64,000 nucleotides of DNA from Roseihalotalea indica (GCF_022458895.1 NZ_JAINFL010000001.1:124001-188000); one strand, 5' to 3'. Shown: positions 33,936 through 42,745, numbered from the stretch's first letter. Notes: generated by a model not told the origin, from the sequence alone. Numbers and translations are program-made.

Positions 33936-35294
33936 CTAGATCACTTCAAAATACCGCTTTACTTCCCAGTCGGTGACGGCATTAGAGAACTGTCTCCATT
34001 CCCACTCTCGGGTACGGATAAAATGATCAACGAAGTCAGCTCCGAAGAGCTCTTCGGGTAGTTCTGATTTTTTCATGGCCTGGGTGGCTTCCTGCAAATT
34101 GTGGGGAAGAATGCCGTATTGTTCATCTTTATAGCCGCTTTCTACCGTTTTGGGTTGCTCAAGCTTCAATTCATGCCTGATGCCGTACAGGCCGCTGGCC
34201 AGACTGGCGGCCATAGCCAGATACGGGTTGACATCTGAGCCGGGCACGCGAGTTTCCAGCCGGGTAGATTTCTTGCCTCCGGCCAGCACGCGTAGAGCTG
34301 TGGTCCGGTTATCAGTGCCCCAGGTCGCGGTGGTGGGGGCCCAGGCACCTTCTACCAGCCGCTTGTAGCTGTTTACCGTAGGAGCAAACATGGGCAGAAT
34401 ATGCGGAAGGCAATGCAGTTGTCCGGCCACGTAGCTTTGCATGAGTGGCGACATACCGTTATCATCTCCTTCATCATAAAAGAGGTTTTTTTCTTTATTG
34501 CTATCCCAAAGGCTTTGGTGCACGTGCCCACTACAGCCAGGCAACTCCTGGTTTACTTTCGCCATAAAAGTAGCCATTACTCCGTGGCGGTAGGCAATCT
34601 CTTTGGCTCCGGTCTTAAACAGTACGGCCCGGTCGGCGGCTTCCAGAATATCGCCGTAGAGAATGGCTGCTTCGTACACTCCCGGACCGGTTTCGGTATG
34701 CAACCCTTCGAGCGGCACATCAAAGCGGAGCATTAGATCGAACAGGTCATTGAAGTACGGGCTGTTGAGGGAGCTACGCAGTATGGAGTAACCAAACATA
34801 CCGGGAGTCAGGGGTTGGATGTTGGTAAATCCTTTTTCATCAAGAGTTTCGGGAGTTTCGGCGAAGTTGAACCACTCAAACTCCTGCGAAAACTGAGGAA
34901 TGTATCCCCCATCCATGGCTTCCTGCTTCACCTTTTTGAGCAGACTGCGGGGGCAGACCGATAACCCTTCCCCCGATTCGTTCACGAAGTCGCCCAGGAA
35001 AAAAGGCAGATCGTTTTCCCAGGGTATTTTCCGGAAGGTAGACAGATCTAGCTGAGCGTCGGTGTCGGGGTATCCGGTATGCCAGCCCGTAAATTTTGCG
35101 TTGTCGTAAGCGGTATCTACGGCATCCCAGCCAAACACCACACTACAAAACCCAAACCCACCATCCAGTACGGACATGAATTTATCTTTGTGCATGACTT
35201 TTCCGCGCAAAATTCCATCAATATCGGTAATGGCGACTTTTACTTTATGCGCCGGATGATCGCTTATCGCTTGTTTGATTTCTTCTTTGGTCAT
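33936..35294 (-). CDS. glutamine-synthetase-family ligase (gamma-glutamylpolyamine/ethanolamine synthetase-like)
   Basis: 452 residues, the length of PuuA-type rather than classical GlnA proteins. It has the beta-grasp N-terminus (VKVAITDIDGILRGKVMHKDKF, typical of PuuA/GlnA3-like enzymes), GCSGHVHQSLWD of the catalytic core, and NSYKRLVEGAWAPTTATWG with NRTTALRV, the ATP/glutamate site. ETRVPGSDVNPYLAMAASLASG is the C-terminal signature. It ligates glutamate to an amine using ATP. The operon with an Fe-ADH and a PuuD-like hydrolase supports amine (putrescine, ethanolamine or isopropylamine-like) catabolism rather than nitrogen assimilation. Confidence 0.9.
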   Translation of the reverse strand: MTKEEIKQAISDHPAHKVKVAITDIDGILRGKVMHKDKFMSVLDGGFGFCSVVFGWDAVDTAYDNAKFTGWHTGYPDTDAQLDLSTFRKIPWENDLPFFLGDFVNESGEGLSVCPRSLLKKVKQEAMDGGYIPQFSQEFEWFNFAETPETLDEKGFTNIQPLTPGMFGYSILRSSLNSPYFNDLFDLMLRFDVPLEGLHTETGPGVYEAAILYGDILEAADRAVLFKTGAKEIAYRHGVMATFMAKVNQELPGCSGHVHQSLWDSNKEKNLFYDEGDDNGMSPLMQSYVAGQLHCLPHILPMFAPTVNSYKRLVEGAWAPTTATWGTDNRTTALRVLAGGKKSTRLETRVPGSDVNPYLAMAASLASGLYGIRHELKLEQPKTVESGYKDEQYGILPHNLQEATQAMKKSELPEELFGADFVDHFIRTREWEWRQFSNAVTDWEVKRYFEVI

Positions 35295-35468
35295 AGGTAA
35301 GGTTGAAGGTTCGAATGAGTGAATGAAAGAATGGTTTTTCCTTCAAAACTTAAAAAAGTGAAACCTTTGGTAAGATGCTAGTAAGTACCTGAAATTTATT
35401 CAGAGAGTCACCTCTGGAAAATAATCTTTTGTATAAGACTTCTGATTGAAGTTTTGTTTTTGGGAGTG

Positions 35469-36290
35469 CTATCCGTTAGTCTGTGTGTGCGGGGCTTCGA
35501 TCATGACCGAAGTGTGAGCAATATCAATATGCTGAGGCTTCTTTTTATCAAAATTCTTTTCCAGAAAGTAGACTAATGGCCCTACCAGGAAATAGATGAA
35601 ACCACCGACAATGGCATACCAGGGAATATTCGTCCATTCAGCGATTAAGGAGATCATGATGGAGAGTATTGCTACACTTGCCTGAATGAAGAACTGATAC
35701 ATCACCTTGGTAGTCTTCCATTGCTCAAGCGCAGATAAAGCAAGTGCTGCCTTTTGGTGGAGGGCGTGGCGGTACAGCAAGCCTAAAGCCAGCATCAGAG
35801 AAAAATAACCTGCACTGTAGATGATCATGATCGTGGGCAATGTCGCCCAACTCGATACGGAAGTGACCAGCGTATGGAAACCTTCCTGCTCAAACTCTAT
35901 TCCGAACAGCATCAACAACAGATAACCAAAGTAACGCAGCAGAAAGCTAATGACAAACTTGAGCGGATAGACATAGAATAGTACCACTAGTAGCAAAAAC
36001 GTATTAAGGGCAATAGTTCGGTTATCTTTCAGCCCGAAGCGGAGAAAATACAGATAATGCTGGTACCAAATGAGGATCAACACCAATGTGCTCAGGGCAA
36101 AGGCCAGGATGTCGCCGGTAAAGCTGATCAGCTCCTCGGCGGTTTCAGGAATTTTGGAGGAGATCAGCAATAAGGTAATCGCCAGGGCAAAAACACCATC
36201 GCTTAGTTGCTCTAGTCGTGATGAGTCACGGCCTCGTTCCCGAAAGACATCAGTTTTAATTACTGCTTTTTGCTTAAGCTTAGCCCGCAT
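35469..36290 (-). CDS. TMEM175-family (DUF1211) potassium-channel-like protein
   Basis: 273 residues, six or seven TM helices. The N-terminal SRLEQLSDGVFALAITLLLIS matches the (R)xxxFSDGVFA filter motif of TMEM175 channels, with Leu for Phe. Bacterial members conduct K+. One FSD-type repeat is visible, consistent with prokaryotic tetrameric forms. It is ten bases downstream of a small membrane protein gene and so may belong to the regulator-led operon starting at 37687. Confidence 0.88.
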   Translation of the reverse strand: MRAKLKQKAVIKTDVFRERGRDSSRLEQLSDGVFALAITLLLISSKIPETAEELISFTGDILAFALSTLVLILIWYQHYLYFLRFGLKDNRTIALNTFLLLVVLFYVYPLKFVISFLLRYFGYLLLMLFGIEFEQEGFHTLVTSVSSWATLPTIMIIYSAGYFSLMLALGLLYRHALHQKAALALSALEQWKTTKVMYQFFIQASVAILSIMISLIAEWTNIPWYAIVGGFIYFLVGPLVYFLEKNFDKKKPQHIDIAHTSVMIEAPHTQTNG

Positions 36291-36299
36291 ATGCCTGTA

Positions 36300-36797
36300 T
36301 CAGTTAACCATTTTTATTTTTTGACTGAACTGATCATTCCATGTTTTTTGATATTTTCTAAAGGCCCAGGACGCCACGGCCATTACCCCGAAAGTAGCGA
36401 TTCCTAACATGCCAAAGAAAGGTGTTTCCGGAATACGCGTGAGCGTCTCCGATACAAAAGCAGCATACAGCCCGATCACCGACCAGTACATAAAGCTAAA
36501 ATGCCACCCCATATAATTATCGCGGGGCTTTCTAATCATTACCGGAATCATGCCGGCCAACAGGGTTACCAGTCCGATAATGGCAGCTATGTGAAAAATT
36601 CCAAACCCGCCCCACAATCGGTAGATACCGAAAGCCGTCAGGTTCACCAGCAGCATATTGAAGGCATAGAAGTACCCTACCAGTTTGTGCCGCTGCGTTC
36701 CCTTCTTCATTAGCAGCACCAGCGTACCACTAATCAGGGCCAGAATAGCAACCATCAGGTGAAAAGCACCGAGAGAATCGTGCACCAGATTTTTCAT
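36300..36797 (-). CDS. four-helix membrane protein, DUF2306-like
   Basis: 165 residues. TM helices at about 10-29 (AFHLMVAILALISGTLVLLM), 38-60, 69-88 and 102-150. The opening 'HLMVAILALISGTLVLLMKKGTQRHKLVGYFYAF' pattern (G-x-x-H-K-x-x-G-Y) resembles DUF2306 proteins; the 233-residue protein at 58245-58946 shares the same HxxxGKIFYYA style. Function unknown. Starts four bases after the winged-helix gene stop, so same operon. Confidence 0.75.
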   Translation of the reverse strand: MKNLVHDSLGAFHLMVAILALISGTLVLLMKKGTQRHKLVGYFYAFNMLLVNLTAFGIYRLWGGFGIFHIAAIIGLVTLLAGMIPVMIRKPRDNYMGWHFSFMYWSVIGLYAAFVSETLTRIPETPFFGMLGIATFGVMAVASWAFRKYQKTWNDQFSQKIKMVN

Positions 36798-36800
36798 AGC

Positions 36801-37106
36801 TTAAACATTTTTTGGTTTCGTATTAATGTAGGTCTTGATGGCGTTGACATAGCTCTCGAAAGCATCTACGCCCTGCCGGGTAATTTTGCAGATAGTAAGC
36901 GGGTAATTGTCTTTAAAAGTTTTTTGTACGTCGATATATCCGGCGTCTTTTAACTTGTTGATCTGCACGCTGAGGTTACCCGCCGTGGCTCCGGTTTTCT
37001 CCTTGATGAAGTTAAAATCCGCTTCCTGCACTCCAATCAACAAGGACATAATGGCCAGCCTGAGCTGAGAGTGCAACAAGGGATCTAATGATTCAAAATT
37101 ACTCAT
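36801..37106 (-). CDS. winged-helix DNA-binding regulator (HTH_34-like)
   Basis: 101 residues forming one winged-helix domain: DPLLHSQLRLAIMSLLI (helix 1), EADFNFIKEKTGATAGNLSVQINKLKDAGYIDVQKTF (recognition helix TAGNLSVQINKL), then a wing and KITRQGVDAFESYV. This matches small MarR/ArsR-like 'transcriptional regulator' proteins that Bacteroidota encode beside membrane genes. Its ATG overlaps the upstream membrane gene stop by four bases. A TAAACTAGTTTA palindrome upstream of that first gene is a candidate operator. Confidence 0.9.
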   Translation of the reverse strand: MSNFESLDPLLHSQLRLAIMSLLIGVQEADFNFIKEKTGATAGNLSVQINKLKDAGYIDVQKTFKDNYPLTICKITRQGVDAFESYVNAIKTYINTKPKNV

Positions 37107-37687
37107 GATCTACGGTATTGAGATTTCAACAGATAACCGGGAACGATGTACCCGATCATGGTAGACAAAGCGATGAGCAGCAGTTGCGTCTGAAAGGGCA
37201 CGAAATAGGAAATGGTAGCCAGTACCCAGATACCGATAGCTCCGATGACCAGGGGCGTAAAACGAAAAAGTCTGCCGGATACGAATGTACCCACTCCATA
37301 GAGTAGTAAAATTACCGGGTACGCCGCCTGATAACCAGTCTTGGTACCTGCGGCCACTAGTGTAATCATCAGACTGATAAATACTGCCAACCACAGGCTT
37401 TGCATCAGCGTACCAACGTAGGTTTTTACGTTGCGCTTGCTGTCTTTAACTCCTCGCCACACGGTGGCTCCCACCCCTACCAGCATCAGTAGCCATACCG
37501 CATACGGGTGAGCAAAGTCCGTAAGCGTCAACAACAGATAGTGGGATACACTGGCGATTAATACCAGCCAGCCCCACAGTAAATAATAGAAGCCATCATC
37601 CTGAAACTCCTGTTTAGCTTCGGCGATCATGCCTTGTATGATATTCCAGGATTCTGCTTCAGTCATGGTTGTTTTACTCGTTTTCAT
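37103..37687 (-). CDS. membrane protein, first gene of winged-helix operon
   Basis: 194 residues. After a soluble N-terminus (MTEAESWNIIQGMIAEAKQEFQDDGFYYLLWGW) come about six TM helices to the C-terminus. The pattern is that of uncharacterised Bacteroidota proteins encoded with a winged-helix regulator; I cannot name a family. It overlaps the regulator gene start by four bases. The upstream region has repeated TAAACTA half-sites. Confidence 0.75.
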   Translation of the reverse strand: MKTSKTTMTEAESWNIIQGMIAEAKQEFQDDGFYYLLWGWLVLIASVSHYLLLTLTDFAHPYAVWLLMLVGVGATVWRGVKDSKRNVKTYVGTLMQSLWLAVFISLMITLVAAGTKTGYQAAYPVILLLYGVGTFVSGRLFRFTPLVIGAIGIWVLATISYFVPFQTQLLLIALSTMIGYIVPGYLLKSQYRRS

Positions 37688-37705
37688 AGTTTTAAAATTA
37701 AATAT

Positions 37706-37748
37706 TATAAACTAGTTTACGTTATAAACTAAATTAAGTTATAAATCA
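37706..37748 (-). promoter_or_regulatory. candidate operator: TAAACTAGTTTA palindrome and half-sites
   Basis: A perfect 12-base palindrome TAAACTAGTTTA at 37708-37719 is followed by another TTATAAACTAA (about 37723-37732) and its inverse AGTTATAA (37737-37744). The cluster lies 20-60 bases upstream of the start of the membrane/winged-helix operon. Repeats of one half-site this close to a promoter fit autoregulation by the winged-helix protein. Confidence 0.55.
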
Positions 37749-37824
37749 CGCTATTCTTTTTAAAAATATCCATTGACTTCACTAGACATTGGGCTGATTT
37801 CATTTCATGATGTACCAGAAAGCG

Positions 37825-37871
37825 GGAGGCGGTCCGCAGGAGGCAGAACGGGGGATCTGCGGACCGCCTCC
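37825..37871 (+). repeat. 15-base perfect hairpin of the GGAGGCGGTC repeat family
   Basis: GGAGGCGGTCCGCAG (37825-37839) is the exact inverse of 37857-37871, with a 17-base loop. Its first 20 bases match 19 of 20 with 51050-51069. It lies in the 402-base gap between the winged-helix operon and the M3 peptidase gene; no gene or T tract is associated. The rest of this gap shows only the operator cluster at its left end. Confidence 0.85.
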
Positions 37872-38089
37872 GGTAACACTGATTTACCTAGTCAGATAAT
37901 ACTTGAGAGAGAAAGAGGCTTGTTACATAATTATCAAAATAATCTCTATTAAGATGTACGACCGTCGGCGTGCGCTCTTCTCGCAGTAAGCTAAAGAAGC
38001 AATCTAACTGCAACCTGAAATCATTCACTGAGTGACAAGGAACACTTTGTTTAGCGATTGATGTTGTTGTTTAAATCAGCAACGTAATT

Positions 38090-40243
38090 ATGACACTACC
38101 CAGCATTGCTATATCGGCCTTAACCATTTGCTTAATGAACAGCTTTCCCACAAAAAAGATGGATTCACCTTCTGCTATTTCATCTGACACCACCAACGTA
38201 CTACTGCAAGAGTGGACCGGCCCCTACGGCGGAGTTCCGGCTTTTGATAAGATGACTGTCGAGGCGGTGAAACCGGCGTTGGAGCAAGCCATGACGATAA
38301 GCTTGCAAAACATTGATGCTATTGCCAATAATGCAGAAGCCCCTACTTTCGAAAATACGATTGTAGAGATGGAGCGGGCAAGTGAAGAACTGGAGCGAGT
38401 GTTTGCCTATTACGGCATTTACAGCAGCAACTTATCGTCTCCCGAGTTTCGGGAAGTACAAAAAGAAATGGCTCCCAAACTGTCCGAGTATTCTTCCAAA
38501 ATCTCTCAGAATCAACCGCTGTTTGAGCGAATTAAGGCAGTATACGAAAAATCGCAGCAAGAGCTTTTGGATGATGATCAGCAGCGATTGGTTAAACTAA
38601 CCTACGATCAATTCAAGATGAATGGTGCTGAGTTGGACGAAGCCAAGAAGGAGCGCTACGCGGAGATCAACAAAGAGCTTTCTCAACTTTATACCCAGTT
38701 TTCTAATAATGTGCTGGCCGATGAAGAGGGTTATGTAACCTATCTTAGCAAAGATCAGCTTAGCGGTTTGTCTGAACAACTCATTAAAGCCTATGCCAAA
38801 GCGGCGGCCGACCGTGGTAAAGAAGGGCAATACGCCGTTACTAATACCCGCTCATCGATGGACCCGTTTCTCACTTACTCTGATGAGCGTGACCTGCGGG
38901 AAAAGGTATGGCGTACCTATTATTCCCGGGGCGATAACGGCGATGAGCACGATAATAACGAAATTATTGCAGAAATTTTGAAGCTGCGTAAAGAGCGGGT
39001 TGGCCTGTTGGGCTATGATAACTACGCCGAGTGGCGCTTGCAGGATCGCATGGCTAAGACCCCCGAGAACGCTATGGAGCTGATGAACGCGGTATGGCCC
39101 GCAGCCATTGCCCGGGTAGCCGAAGAAGTAGAAGACATGCAGGCGGTAGCCGACGCCCAAGGCGATAATATCACCATTAAGCCCTGGGATTACCGCTACT
39201 ATGCCGAGAAAGTACGCCAGCAGAAGTACGACCTGGACTCTGATGAGGTAAAAGAGTACCTGCAGTTGGACAAACTGCGGGAAGCCATGTTTTTTGTGGC
39301 GGGCGAATTATTCAATTATACTTTTAGTCCGGTACCTGCCGGAGAGGTGCCGGTATTTCATGAGGATGTAAAGGTATGGGAGGTAACCGATAAGAACTCC
39401 GGCGAGCACATCGGGCTTTGGTACCTTGATCCTTTCGCCCGTCCGGGAAAACGCTCTGGTGCCTGGGCCACAACCTACCGTAGCCACACCACCTTTGACG
39501 GAAAAGAAACCGTACTGGCTTCAAATAACTCAAACTTTGTAAAACCCGCTCCCGGCGAACCCGTGCTGGTCTCTTGGGATGATGCTACAACCTTCTTTCA
39601 CGAGTTTGGTCATGCATTGCACTTCTTCTCCTCAGAGGTGCGCTATCCTACGCTCAACGGCGGAGTGCGCGACTATACCGAGTTTCAATCGCAGTTGCTG
39701 GAACGTTGGTTATCCACCGATCCGGTCATTGAACAGTTTCTGGTACACTATCAGACCGGCGAGCCTATGCCAAAAGAACTGGTCGCAAAAATTAAAAAAG
39801 CGGGCACGTTCAATCAGGGTTTCGGCACTACCGAATACTTAGCTTCCGCCCTGATGGATATGAAACTTCACCTGGCGAATCCGGATAGTTTGGATGTAGA
39901 TAGTTTTGAGAAAGAAACGCTGGCCGCCATGAATATGCCCGAAGAAATGGTGATGCGACACCGCACTCCTCAATTTAGTCATGTATTCTCTGGAGAAGGC
40001 TACGCCACGGCCTACTATGGCTACATGTGGGCCGACGTACTCACCGCCGATGCTGCTGAAGCCTTTGCTGAGGCACCGGGCGGATTTTACGATAAAGAAC
40101 TAGCCGAAAAGCTAGTGAAGTATTTGTTTGCGCCCCGCAATGCCGTAGACCCATCAGAAGCCTACCGGCAGTTTCGCGGCCGCGACGCCCAGATCGACGC
40201 CCTTATGCGCGACCGGGGCTTTCCAGTACCTGAGAATAATTAA
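38090..40243 (+). CDS. M3 family metallopeptidase (peptidyl-dipeptidase Dcp-like)
   Basis: 717 residues, the usual length for Dcp/oligopeptidase A-type enzymes. Zinc site ATTFFHEFGHALHFFSS (HExxH) and the downstream third ligand region GVRDYTEFQSQLLERW are intact, as is the M3 block LASNNSNFVKPAPGEPVLVSWDD. The N-terminus MTLPSIAISALTICLMNSF is hydrophobic and could export the enzyme; bacteroidotal Dcp proteins often are periplasmic. It cleaves dipeptides from peptide C-termini. Two hairpins follow the stop. Confidence 0.93.
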   Translation: MTLPSIAISALTICLMNSFPTKKMDSPSAISSDTTNVLLQEWTGPYGGVPAFDKMTVEAVKPALEQAMTISLQNIDAIANNAEAPTFENTIVEMERASEELERVFAYYGIYSSNLSSPEFREVQKEMAPKLSEYSSKISQNQPLFERIKAVYEKSQQELLDDDQQRLVKLTYDQFKMNGAELDEAKKERYAEINKELSQLYTQFSNNVLADEEGYVTYLSKDQLSGLSEQLIKAYAKAAADRGKEGQYAVTNTRSSMDPFLTYSDERDLREKVWRTYYSRGDNGDEHDNNEIIAEILKLRKERVGLLGYDNYAEWRLQDRMAKTPENAMELMNAVWPAAIARVAEEVEDMQAVADAQGDNITIKPWDYRYYAEKVRQQKYDLDSDEVKEYLQLDKLREAMFFVAGELFNYTFSPVPAGEVPVFHEDVKVWEVTDKNSGEHIGLWYLDPFARPGKRSGAWATTYRSHTTFDGKETVLASNNSNFVKPAPGEPVLVSWDDATTFFHEFGHALHFFSSEVRYPTLNGGVRDYTEFQSQLLERWLSTDPVIEQFLVHYQTGEPMPKELVAKIKKAGTFNQGFGTTEYLASALMDMKLHLANPDSLDVDSFEKETLAAMNMPEEMVMRHRTPQFSHVFSGEGYATAYYGYMWADVLTADAAEAFAEAPGGFYDKELAEKLVKYLFAPRNAVDPSEAYRQFRGRDAQIDALMRDRGFPVPENN

Positions 40244-40257
40244 TCAATGTCATTAAA

Positions 40258-40293
40258 TATTGAAGCCCGGGGTTTAAACCCTGGGCTTCAATA
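40258..40293 (+). terminator. hairpin after the M3 peptidase gene
   Basis: TATTGAAGCCC and GGGCTTCAATA pair around a GGGTTTAAACCCT core that can extend the stem. It begins 15 bases past the stop. The T-rich tract is poor, so it may protect the 3' end rather than terminate by itself. Confidence 0.6.
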
Positions 40294-40305
40294 GTATATC
40301 ATTTA

Positions 40306-40345
40306 AAACCCTTGCCAGTATCTTATGACAAGGGTTTCTTTTTTT
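40306..40345 (+). terminator. rho-independent terminator, probably bidirectional
   Basis: AAACCCTTG (40306-40314) pairs with CAAGGGTTT (40329-40337), followed by C and a run of seven Ts. On the minus strand a shorter T run follows, so it can also end the convergent oxidoreductase transcript (stop at 40370). Confidence 0.85.
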
Positions 40346-40369
40346 CGATTGATAAAAGCGCTAAGCTTT

Positions 40370-41500
40370 CTACTTCGATAATGTAAAATCCGGTAATTTC
40401 ATAACCTCACCATTTTTCTTGGCTGACTCGTGGGCGATGATCCCCACACAGGTCATATTGGCCGATTGTGTGGCATTGGGGTAAGGTGCTCGTTTGCTGA
40501 CCAGGGCATCTAGAAATTCATGTACTAAGTGTGGGTGTGAGCCACCGTGTCCGGCTCCTTGGGTAAAGGAAAGGTGCTGATGCTCGTCCGCGTCATATAC
40601 TCCACCAGTGGTAAATCGCTGGATGGGTTCAGGCAGTAAATGCGCGTAGTCGGGGCTTTCTACTTTTTCGGGAATTTCCGGTTCAGGTTTCTTGGCAGTA
40701 TGTACGACCAACGGTTCACCTTCAATCAACGGCCATTCTACGGCTTTTTTCACTCCGTATACTTCAAAGCTTTCGCGGTACTGACGGGCAACATCGAAGA
40801 GGGAGCGGTAGATATGGGCACTGAGATCAGAATCTTTGAATTTGATATGCGTGGTTTCTACAGCGTAGGGAGAGTTGTAATGCTGATGCAATTCTTCCCG
40901 AATGGTGCCGGAGCCGAAGCAAGAAACGTATTCGGCTTCGCCTCGGGTCAATCCTAAAATGGGGCCTACACAGTGGGTGGCGTAGTACATGGGCGGCAAA
41001 CCGGGCCAGTAGTTGGGCCATCCGTCCATATCCTGCTGGTGGCTGGCTTTCAGGAATTGAACTTTGCCCAGTTCGCCCTTCTCGTACAGCTCTTTCATAA
41101 ACAGAAACTCCCGAGCGTAGATGACGGTCTCCATCATCATGTAGGTCAGGCCGGTTTCCTGTACCAGCTTTACAATTTGTTCGCATTCTTCTACTGTAGT
41201 AGCCATTGGCACAGTACAGGCCACGTGTTTTCCGGCTTTCAGGGCTTTGATAGATTGAGTAGCATGATCGGGAATAGGGGTGTTAATATGCACTGCGTCA
41301 ACGTCCGGATCTTTCAGCAGTTCGTCGTAGTCGGTGTAGCGTTTCTCGATGCCAAAAGCATCGCCAATCTCATCCAGCTTAGATTGGGTACGCTGGCAGA
41401 TGGCGTACATATTGGCATTCGGATGCTTCTGAAAAATAGGGATGAATTCGGCACCAAAGCCCAGTCCGACAATGGCTATATTGATTTTTTGGTCGCTCAT
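40370..41500 (-). CDS. Gfo/Idh/MocA-family NAD(P)-dependent oxidoreductase
   Basis: 376 residues. The Rossmann N-terminus INIAIVGLGFGAEFIPIFQ is followed by AVHINTPIPDHATQSIKALKAGKHVACTVPMATT, where the canonical EKP motif is replaced by TVP. The C-terminal alpha/beta domain is complete. Such enzymes oxidise sugars, inositols or glycosides. Loss of the EKP lysine is unusual and could mean altered chemistry. It lies downstream of a TIM-barrel isomerase gene in the same direction, suggesting one sugar/polyol pathway. Confidence 0.9.
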   Translation of the reverse strand: MSDQKINIAIVGLGFGAEFIPIFQKHPNANMYAICQRTQSKLDEIGDAFGIEKRYTDYDELLKDPDVDAVHINTPIPDHATQSIKALKAGKHVACTVPMATTVEECEQIVKLVQETGLTYMMMETVIYAREFLFMKELYEKGELGKVQFLKASHQQDMDGWPNYWPGLPPMYYATHCVGPILGLTRGEAEYVSCFGSGTIREELHQHYNSPYAVETTHIKFKDSDLSAHIYRSLFDVARQYRESFEVYGVKKAVEWPLIEGEPLVVHTAKKPEPEIPEKVESPDYAHLLPEPIQRFTTGGVYDADEHQHLSFTQGAGHGGSHPHLVHEFLDALVSKRAPYPNATQSANMTCVGIIAHESAKKNGEVMKLPDFTLSK

Positions 41501-41595
41501 GGTTGTTTCGTTAGATAATGATTTATGATAGGAGGAATTACCACTTCCCCCGGTTTAAATGATAAATTAGTTTTCTCTAAAATTGGCGTGAGTAG

Positions 41596-42444
41596 TTAAT
41601 CCAGCAGTTTCTTCAAAAAAGCCAGCCCGTCTGATGCAAAAGCATCCTGACTTTCGGCCAGGTTGCGCCAGATGCAGACTGCCCCGGCCAGTTCCTTAAT
41701 CTCTGGGGTAAAACTCTCAATAGAGACGCAGCCTTGATAATCGATATTTTCTAACCCTCTTTTTAATTCCTTCCAGCGAAATTGCCCGGTACCGGGTGTG
41801 CCTCGATAGTTTTCTGCTACCTGCACATGAATAAGCTTATCGCCTACACTGGTAATAGCTTTTTCCAGGTCGGGTTCTTCAATACTCATATGGAAGCCAT
41901 CCAGTAATACCTTCGCGGCTGGGTGGTTGATATCGTCAATCAGCCGAAGAAGGTCATCGGCGGTGTTGATTAGATCTGATTCAAACCGATTCAGAGACTC
42001 GAGAGCAATCTGCAACCCGCTATTTTGCGCCATCTGGCACACTTTATATAGATTTTTTACAGCCAGATCCCACTCTTGCTTACGTTGCTCGGCAGGTATC
42101 ATCCGCGCTTTTCCTACGGCCGAATACATGGGGCCGGCCAGAAAGCCCGCTCCCCATCGGTTGCAAAGGGCAAAGCACTGCTCAATATAGTCGAAACAAG
42201 CCTGATGCACTGCCGGGTCTTCGTTCGTGAGATCTCGAGTGGGACCAAACGCTCCGCACACTACGGGGGTCAGACCGTGCTCGTCTAAAGCTTCTTTTAC
42301 TTTTGCTCCATCAATCATCTCAGGGTACTCTACCGGTATCTCTACCGCATCAAACCCCATCGCTTTAATCTTAGGAAAAAGCTCGACGGTTTCTGTTGAA
42401 AAAGGAGATGTCCAAAGCCAAGTGCTTACGCCAAAGGTGATCAT
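41596..42444 (-). CDS. sugar phosphate isomerase/epimerase (xylose-isomerase-like TIM barrel)
   Basis: 282 residues. The AP-endonuclease-2-type TIM barrel shows the four metal ligands expected of tagatose/psicose-epimerase-like enzymes: Glu in LQIALESLNRFESD, Asp in AKVLLDGFHMSIEE, His in KLIHVQVAENYRGTPGTG and Glu in GCVSIESFTPE. It probably isomerises or epimerises a ketose. It precedes the Gfo/Idh/MocA gene by 95 bases on the same strand; this pair recurs in many Bacteroidota polyol clusters. Confidence 0.92.
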   Translation of the reverse strand: MITFGVSTWLWTSPFSTETVELFPKIKAMGFDAVEIPVEYPEMIDGAKVKEALDEHGLTPVVCGAFGPTRDLTNEDPAVHQACFDYIEQCFALCNRWGAGFLAGPMYSAVGKARMIPAEQRKQEWDLAVKNLYKVCQMAQNSGLQIALESLNRFESDLINTADDLLRLIDDINHPAAKVLLDGFHMSIEEPDLEKAITSVGDKLIHVQVAENYRGTPGTGQFRWKELKRGLENIDYQGCVSIESFTPEIKELAGAVCIWRNLAESQDAFASDGLAFLKKLLD

Positions 42445-42505
42445 GAAAAATGAGTGAATGAGTGAATGATGGATTTTTTGAATGTGGGGTGTTGCATGTT
42501 GTTAT

Positions 42506-42566
42506 GGTTTGATTGTTCAATTGCTGATTGCTGAATTGTTAAATGGCTGAATTGCTAATTGTTTAG
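42506..42566 (-). repeat. CAAT-rich low-complexity tract
   Basis: ATTGTTCAATTGCTGATTGCTGAATTGTTAAATGGC and its continuation, the inverse-strand version of the tracts at 27014 and 47540. It borders the hairpin element that follows at 42583, in the same relation as at the right-hand copy. Confidence 0.7.
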
Positions 42567-42582
42567 GCTTTTCAACAGTTAG

Positions 42583-42684
42583 TTAGACTTCGGAAGTTTT
42601 GAGCCTTAACACGTTATGGTTGCCTTGGTTTCTCAAACTTCCGAAGTCTCCGACGAAGGTCTCCCATGAAGTCTAACGGCTGAC
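42583..42684 (-). repeat. palindromic dispersed repeat, left copy of an inverted pair
   Basis: Arms 42585-42603 and 42632-42649 form an 18-base stem (AGACTTCGGAAGTTTTGAG with one unpaired T) around a 28-base loop. The outer part 42643-42684 is identical over 42 bases, in inverse orientation, to 47418-47459. The loop itself has the same orientation as the loop of the right copy, so loop and flanks are inverted relative to one another between copies. The intergenic stretch 42445-42786 contains this element, the CAAT tract and a short tandem repeat, and no gene. Confidence 0.85.
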
Positions 42685-42745
42685 ACCCCTCTTCCTCCTC
42701 TAATTTACTCCTTGCTCCCAGCACCCCGCCCGTTCAGTCTCCGGT

